Below are positions 4,349-8,984 of a stretch of 8,984 nucleotides of DNA, piece after piece. The DNA is from JBMTVT01 sp049451635 (GTDB taxonomy: Bacteria > Bacteroidota > Bacteroidia > Flavobacteriales > Flavobacteriaceae), in assembly GCA_049451635.1 (NCBI GenBank), contig JBMTVT010000078.1, positions 1-8,984 of the forward strand, read 5' to 3'. Position 1 is the first letter of the stretch. Every line of letters starts with the position of its first letter. A model generated the notes under the pieces. It worked only from the letters and a program-made list of their open reading frames with translations, ran no database searches and was not told where the DNA came from. The position numbers and the translations under genes were made by a program.

Positions 4349-6178
4349 TTATTCAAAGCTTTGCATGTCTACAAGCTTTTTATAAACACCTTTTTTAGCA
4401 ATTAGATCATTGTGTTTTCCTTGTTCAACAATTTCACCTTTATTCAATACTATAATCTCATCAGCATTTTGAATAGTTGACAATCTATGAGCAATAACAA
4501 TAGAGGTACGGTTTTTCATCATATTTTCTAGGGCTTTTTGCACCAATCTTTCACTTTCCGTATCAAGAGCTGAGGTGGCTTCATCCAAAACCATAATTGG
4601 AGGGCTTTTCAAAACGGCACGGGCAATACTTAACCGTTGTTTTTGGCCTCCCGATAGCTTGTTTCCAGAATCACCAATATTTGTATCAATTCCTTCAGGT
4701 AAATCTTTGACAAATTCCCAAGCATTGGCGACTTTTAAAGCTTCAATAACGTCTTTGTCACTGGCATTATCGTTGCCTAATTTTAAGTTATTTTTAATAC
4801 TATCATTAAACAAAATAGCATCTTGGGTTACTATTCCTAGCTGTTTTCTAAGAGAAGATATTTTTAAATCGCGTATATCCAAACCATCAATTAAAATGCA
4901 CCCTTTATTAACATCATAAAATCGTGTAATAAGGTTGGCTATGGTAGATTTTCCGCTACCTGATTGCCCAACCAACGCCACAGTTTTTCCCTTTGGAATT
5001 GTAAGTGAAAAATCTTTTAAAACATACTCGTTTTCATATTTGAATAAAATGTTTTTGAATTCAATCTGAGCATCAAAACTATCTTTTGATAAAGCATTTT
5101 CTTTGTCCTTTAAAGGGTTTTCAGTATCGATAATTTCCTGTATGCGTTCTGCAGCTGCTCCACCTTTTTTAATGTTGTACAGTCCTCTTGAAATAGCTTT
5201 TGCAGGTGTTAATATGTTATACGATAAACCCATGTAAACAAGAAACGTACTACCATCTAAACTTGTATTTCCAGCTAAAACCAAATTTCCACCATACCAT
5301 AAAATAACGGCAATCATACAAATACCTAAAAATTCACTTGCCGGTGACGCTAAGTTTTGACGATTTAAAAGTTTATTTGAAAAGTGGTAAAACCGAGAAG
5401 TGGAATCTTGAAATTTTTCATTGAATTTATCTTCAGCATTAAACCCCTTTATTATTCTCAAGCCTGTTAAAGTTTCTTCTAAAGTCGATAAAAATAGCCC
5501 TTGCTCTTTTTGAACACGATCTGATTTTCGTTTTAAACTTTTACCTATTCTAGAAATAATGACTCCCATTATTGGAATAAAGATGAATACGAACAACGTA
5601 AGCTGTGTACTTATAATGAGCATTGCCACAATTGTGAAAATGATAGTTAATGGCTCTCTTATAATTAGCTCTAAAACTGATAAAAAGGAGTATTGCAAAT
5701 CTAAAACATCACTTGTAACCCTTGAAAGAATGTCTCCTTTACGTTGTTCTGAAAAGTATGAAAGCGGCAAGTCTACGGTTTTATTATAAACTTTATTTCT
5801 TAAATCTCTAATGACGCCATTACGTAAGAACACTAAAAAATAGTTGGCCAAATACCCAAAAATATTTTTAAGTAAAAACATGATTATAATTAAGCCTACA
5901 ACAAATACTAAGGCTTTAGATTTATCGCCACCTGTAAATAGGTTCATTTCATATGTTAAATAATTTTCGGCATAATGACCTATTTCAAGTAGGCCTTTAT
6001 AAACAGGTTTTGAGGTTGGTATTACTTTGTTTTTTTCAAAAATAACATCAAGCATAGGCTTTAATGCTATAAATGAAAGTGTGCCAAATAAAGCAAAAAA
6101 CACATTAGAAATAATGTGTCCTATGGCATATTTTTTATAAGGTTTTGCATACCTTAATATGTTGTAAAAATGATTCAT
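4349..6178 (-). CDS. MsbA-like ABC exporter, fused permease and ATPase
   Basis: This 609-residue half-transporter should work as a homodimer in the inner membrane. The N-terminal half is a type I exporter membrane domain with about six helices (roughly residues 18-40, 89-112, 172-190, 191-210, 283-302 and 308-326). The nucleotide-binding domain from about 370 is complete: A-loop Tyr381, Walker A GQSGSGKST (404-412), Q-loop Gln452, signature LSGGQ (508-512), Walker B IMVLDE with catalytic Glu533, D-loop SALD (536-539) and switch His564. Length and architecture fit MsbA-type lipid or glycolipid flippases; a multidrug exporter cannot be excluded. Its ATG overlaps the mutase stop codon by one base (TAATG), which implies translational coupling. 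The glycosyltransferase and sugar mutase upstream favour a role in exporting a lipid-linked envelope component. Confidence 0.93.
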   Translation of the reverse strand: MNHFYNILRYAKPYKKYAIGHIISNVFFALFGTLSFIALKPMLDVIFEKNKVIPTSKPVYKGLLEIGHYAENYLTYEMNLFTGGDKSKALVFVVGLIIIMFLLKNIFGYLANYFLVFLRNGVIRDLRNKVYNKTVDLPLSYFSEQRKGDILSRVTSDVLDLQYSFLSVLELIIREPLTIIFTIVAMLIISTQLTLFVFIFIPIMGVIISRIGKSLKRKSDRVQKEQGLFLSTLEETLTGLRIIKGFNAEDKFNEKFQDSTSRFYHFSNKLLNRQNLASPASEFLGICMIAVILWYGGNLVLAGNTSLDGSTFLVYMGLSYNILTPAKAISRGLYNIKKGGAAAERIQEIIDTENPLKDKENALSKDSFDAQIEFKNILFKYENEYVLKDFSLTIPKGKTVALVGQSGSGKSTIANLITRFYDVNKGCILIDGLDIRDLKISSLRKQLGIVTQDAILFNDSIKNNLKLGNDNASDKDVIEALKVANAWEFVKDLPEGIDTNIGDSGNKLSGGQKQRLSIARAVLKSPPIMVLDEATSALDTESERLVQKALENMMKNRTSIVIAHRLSTIQNADEIIVLNKGEIVEQGKHNDLIAKKGVYKKLVDMQSFE

Positions 6179-7908
6179 TAAATAAGATTCATATCTTTTA
6201 AAATAGTAGAGGCTTTTTCATCTAATTGTGATTCAACAGTTTTAAAATCGTCAATAGTGTTTATTGTTGTATTAACGCTTACATAAAATTTTATTTTTGG
6301 CTCCGTTCCGCTGGGTCTTAAAGCCACTTGACTGCCATCTTCCAAATAATAAATTATCACATTTGATTTTGGAATATTGATGGTGGTTTCATTACCTGTT
6401 ATTAAATTTTTCGAAATCGATAAATCGTAATCCTCAATTTTAACCACTTTAGAACCGTTTACTATTTTTAGTGGATTTTCACGAGCATCAGTCATCATTT
6501 GTTTGATTTCTCGTGCCCCTTCAATGCCCTTTTTTGTTAGCGACACTAATTTTTCTTTATAGCATCCGTGTTCAACATAGAGTTTTAAAAGTTCTTCATA
6601 AAATGAACTTCCGTTTGATTTTGAAATAGCTGCAATTTCGCAAGCTAAAAGAGTAGAGGTAACCGCATCTTTATCGCGTACAAAATCGCCCACCATATAA
6701 CCGAAACTTTCCTCGCCGCCACCAATAAAATCCAATTCTGGAAAATCATGAATTAATTTAGCAATCCATTTAAAACCCGTTAAAACGATTTTACTATCAA
6801 CACTATAAGCATTGGCTAACTTTGTTAGCATGGGAGTTGAAACTATAGTTGAGGCAATAAATTCCTTGCCTTTTATTTTTCCTTCGGCTTTCCATTGTTT
6901 TAATAGGAAATCGGTCATCATCAACATGGTTTGATTGCCATTGAGCAATTGTAATTCATTTTCTGAATTACGGACCGCAACACCCAATCTGTCACAATCT
7001 GGGTCTGTACCAATAACAATATCAGCATTTACTTTATCTGCTAATTCTAGAGCCATTTTTAATGCCGCTGGTTCTTCGGGGTTTGGCGATACAACGGTTG
7101 GGAAATCGCCATTTGGTACTTCTTGTTCTTTTACAATATGCACGTTTTTATAACCAGCACGTTTCAACGTTTCTGGAACTGCCGTAATCGATGTTCCGTG
7201 TAGTGATGTGAAAACTATAGTTAAATTATCTTTAGCATTTTGTGTGGCACCAACACTGCCGTTTTTTACGGATGCATTGATAAATACATCATCTACATCT
7301 TTCCCTATATAATGAATTAAACTTGGGTTAGGTTCGAACTTAATATTTGAATAATCAACTTGATTGATCACTTTAATAACGGCATCATCATGCGGTGGCA
7401 CTAATTGTCCACCATCTTGCCAATACACTTTATAACCATTGTATTCTGGTGGGTTGTGAGAGGCGGTAAGTACAATTCCACAATGGCAGTTTAAATGCCT
7501 TACAGCGAATGACAGCTCAGGAGTAGGGCGTAAATCTTCAAATAGATAAACCTCAATACCATTAGCTGAAAACACATCGGCAACTACTTTTGCTAAGGTT
7601 TTACTATTATGCCTACAATCGTAGGCAATAACGGCTCTTGGAGTTTCATTGGGAAATTGTTTGTGTAGATAATTACTTAAACCTTGTGTGCTTTTTCCAA
7701 GTGTATATTTATTGATACGGTTGGTGCCAATACCCATTATGCCTCGCATACCACCAGTTCCAAATTCCAAATCTTTATAAAAACTTTCTTGGATATCTTT
7801 CGGGTTGTTAGCAATACTCTCCTTTATGGTCGTTTGTGTATCGATGTCAAAAGTTGGCGTTAACCATGAGTTGATGCGCTCTAAAATTTTGGGTTCTATG
7901 TATATCAT
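6178..7908 (-). CDS. Phospho-sugar mutase (phosphoglucomutase/phosphomannomutase, alpha-D-phosphohexomutase family)
   Basis: This cytosolic enzyme moves a phosphate between C1 and C6 (or C5 of pentoses) of a sugar, feeding nucleotide-sugar synthesis. All four family loops are intact: the active-site loop TASHNPPEYNGYK with phosphoserine Ser150, the Mg2+ loop TDPDCDR with Asp302, Asp304 and Asp306, the sugar-binding loop GEESFG (398-403), and the phosphate-binding loop RPSGTEPK (531-538). GTGGMRG (50-56) marks the N-terminal domain. At 576 residues it matches the longer PGM2/PgcA-type subgroup rather than the ~450-residue ManB/GlmM type. Glucose-1-phosphate/glucose-6-phosphate interconversion is therefore most likely, with mannose or pentose phosphates possible. 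It lies between the glycosyltransferase gene (74-bp gap) and the ABC exporter gene (1-bp overlap), suggesting that it supplies sugar precursors for an envelope glycan. Confidence 0.95.
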   Translation of the reverse strand: MIYIEPKILERINSWLTPTFDIDTQTTIKESIANNPKDIQESFYKDLEFGTGGMRGIMGIGTNRINKYTLGKSTQGLSNYLHKQFPNETPRAVIAYDCRHNSKTLAKVVADVFSANGIEVYLFEDLRPTPELSFAVRHLNCHCGIVLTASHNPPEYNGYKVYWQDGGQLVPPHDDAVIKVINQVDYSNIKFEPNPSLIHYIGKDVDDVFINASVKNGSVGATQNAKDNLTIVFTSLHGTSITAVPETLKRAGYKNVHIVKEQEVPNGDFPTVVSPNPEEPAALKMALELADKVNADIVIGTDPDCDRLGVAVRNSENELQLLNGNQTMLMMTDFLLKQWKAEGKIKGKEFIASTIVSTPMLTKLANAYSVDSKIVLTGFKWIAKLIHDFPELDFIGGGEESFGYMVGDFVRDKDAVTSTLLACEIAAISKSNGSSFYEELLKLYVEHGCYKEKLVSLTKKGIEGAREIKQMMTDARENPLKIVNGSKVVKIEDYDLSISKNLITGNETTINIPKSNVIIYYLEDGSQVALRPSGTEPKIKFYVSVNTTINTIDDFKTVESQLDEKASTILKDMNLI

Positions 7909-7930
7909 AATTTTTTTATTGAGTAAAATG

Positions 7931-7938
7931 CAAATTTA
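7931..7938 (-). promoter_or_regulatory. Candidate -7 box for the mutase-exporter pair
   Basis: The minus strand reads TAAATTTG here, a full TAnnTTTG match, 22 bases before the mutase ATG. No TTG lies at the right distance upstream; the nearest, in the same gap, is about 30 nt away. It may be an internal promoter giving the mutase and exporter their own transcript, or a chance match in AT-rich DNA. Confidence 0.4.
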
Positions 7939-7982
7939 AATAACTGAATGCGACTATTTCTCTTAATGCAATTCAAAGTCGT

Positions 7983-8948
7983 CTAAATTTTAATCAATTT
8001 ATCAAAATTTAATTCATCTTTAATTAAATAACGCTTTTTGTCTTGCTTATTTCTTAAAACAATTTCACCTAAAAAACCAGCAACAAAAAACTGTGTTCCA
8101 ATAATCATGGTTGATAGTGCTATATAGAATTGGGGGCGTTGGGTAATTAGTCTTCCCGATGGATTTAAAAGCAACTTATCAATACCCAAATATAATGAAA
8201 AACCAAATCCAATGGCAAGCATAATGACACCTAAAGCACCAAATAAATGCATGGGGCGTTTGCCAAAGCGTGATAAAAACCAAATGGTTATTAAATCAAG
8301 GAATCCGTGTATAAAACGGTTCATACCAAATTTGGTTTCACCATATTTTCTAGCTTGATGTTGTACTATTTTCTCGCCAATTTTTGTAAACCCAGCATTT
8401 TTTGAAAGTACTGGGATATAGCGATGCATTTCGCCATTTACATCAATATTTTTAATGACATCAATATGATAAGCTTTAAGACCGCAGTTAAAATCGTGAA
8501 GCTTGACACCTGAGGTTTTTCGAGCGGCCCAATTAAATAATTTTGATGGCAAATTTTTCGCCAAAACCGAGTCGTAACGCTTTTTTTTCCAACCTGAAAC
8601 CAAATCGAAACCATCATTTTTAATCATGTTGTATAACTCAGGTATTTCATTTGGATTGTCTTGTAAATCGGCATCCATGGTTATTACCACTTCGCCTTGA
8701 GCTTTTTCAAATCCAGCGTGTAATGCTTGGGATTTTCCAAAGTTTTTTAAAAAACGAATACCTTTTACATTACAGTCTTTTTTAGAGAGATTGTTGATGG
8801 TTTTCCAAGAATCATCGGTACTGCCATCATCAATAAAAACGATTTCGTATGAAAAATGATTGGATTGCATAACTTTTGCAATCCAATCATGAAGTTCTGT
8901 TAAAGAGTCTTGTTCGTTAAGTAGTGGTATGACTACTGATATGTTCAT
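7983..8948 (-). CDS. Family 2 glycosyltransferase, DPM1/GtrB-like, membrane-anchored
   Basis: This 321-residue GT-A-fold enzyme probably transfers a sugar from a nucleotide donor to a polyprenyl phosphate at the cytoplasmic face of the inner membrane. It begins with SVVIPLLNEQDSL (4-16), followed by DDGSTDDSW (40-48) for nucleotide binding and MDADLQDNP (91-99), the DxD-type metal site with the conserved Q-D of this subgroup. HDFNCGLKAY (151-160) and the basic loop QARKYGETKFG (198-208) match the acceptor-phosphate region of DPM1, GtrB and ArnC relatives. Two membrane helices (about 233-256 and 275-298) and a short basic tail complete the usual GtrB-like topology. It is first of three same-strand genes leading to a sugar mutase and an ABC exporter. 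The ATG at 8948 matches the family N-terminus. The sugar transferred cannot be told from sequence. Confidence 0.92.
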   Translation of the reverse strand: MNISVVIPLLNEQDSLTELHDWIAKVMQSNHFSYEIVFIDDGSTDDSWKTINNLSKKDCNVKGIRFLKNFGKSQALHAGFEKAQGEVVITMDADLQDNPNEIPELYNMIKNDGFDLVSGWKKKRYDSVLAKNLPSKLFNWAARKTSGVKLHDFNCGLKAYHIDVIKNIDVNGEMHRYIPVLSKNAGFTKIGEKIVQHQARKYGETKFGMNRFIHGFLDLITIWFLSRFGKRPMHLFGALGVIMLAIGFGFSLYLGIDKLLLNPSGRLITQRPQFYIALSTMIIGTQFFVAGFLGEIVLRNKQDKKRYLIKDELNFDKLIKI

Positions 8949-8984
8949 TTAAATATTTTCAAAATTTAATAATTTCAAAAATAC

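Noticed and set aside
7951..7981. CGACT/AGTCG inverted repeat as a terminator after the glycosyltransferase gene
   Set aside because: Five-base arms, a 21-nt loop and no U-tract; it does not support transcription stopping there.
1..8984. CRISPR array, tRNA or rRNA gene, insertion sequence or phage genes
   Set aside because: No regularly spaced direct repeats, no RNA-gene signatures and no transposase or phage domains were seen on either strand.

Overview
The window looks like a chromosomal segment from a Bacteroidota bacterium, most likely a member of the Flavobacteriaceae. The DNA is AT-rich, start codons lack clear Shine-Dalgarno sequences, and several gene starts have a TAnnTTTG box, the -7 element typical of this phylum. 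The proteins also fit: a lipoprotein with an early Cys, a CpxP/Spy-like protein next to an ECF sigma factor, and a DPM1-type glycosyltransferase with two C-terminal membrane helices. I see no mobile element, tRNA, rRNA or CRISPR array.

Left part (1-2404): an RsmB/NOP-type RNA cytosine-C5 methyltransferase on the minus strand diverges from a lipoprotein beta-propeller gene with four Asp-box repeats on the plus strand. The 102-bp gap between them holds a -7 box for the methyltransferase and an array of four 8-bp tandem units. The lipoprotein gene ends at a perfect 12-bp-stem terminator that also serves the convergent gene.

Middle part (2407-4348): a minus-strand cluster encodes an ECF sigma factor with a GTG start, then a single-pass membrane protein (a candidate anti-sigma factor with a duplicated GFKTPxxYF motif), then a secreted LTxxQ-like protein. 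This resembles an envelope-stress module: regulator, membrane transducer, periplasmic sensor. The 325-bp gene-free stretch upstream of the sigma gene holds a divergent, self-contained small-RNA unit. It has a good Bacteroidota promoter (TTG, 20 nt, TAAGTTTG) and then about 80 nt forming two hairpins. Each hairpin shows CCCCAA in its loop, and the second is an intrinsic terminator. This small RNA beside the sigma locus is the most interesting element here.

Right part (4349-8948): three minus-strand genes read in the order glycosyltransferase family 2, phospho-sugar mutase, MsbA-like ABC exporter. The mutase stop and exporter start overlap by one base (TAATG), so these two are very probably translationally coupled. 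Together they suggest sugar-phosphate interconversion, sugar transfer to a lipid carrier and lipid or glycolipid export, that is, envelope glycan or lipid assembly. The exact product cannot be read from the sequence.
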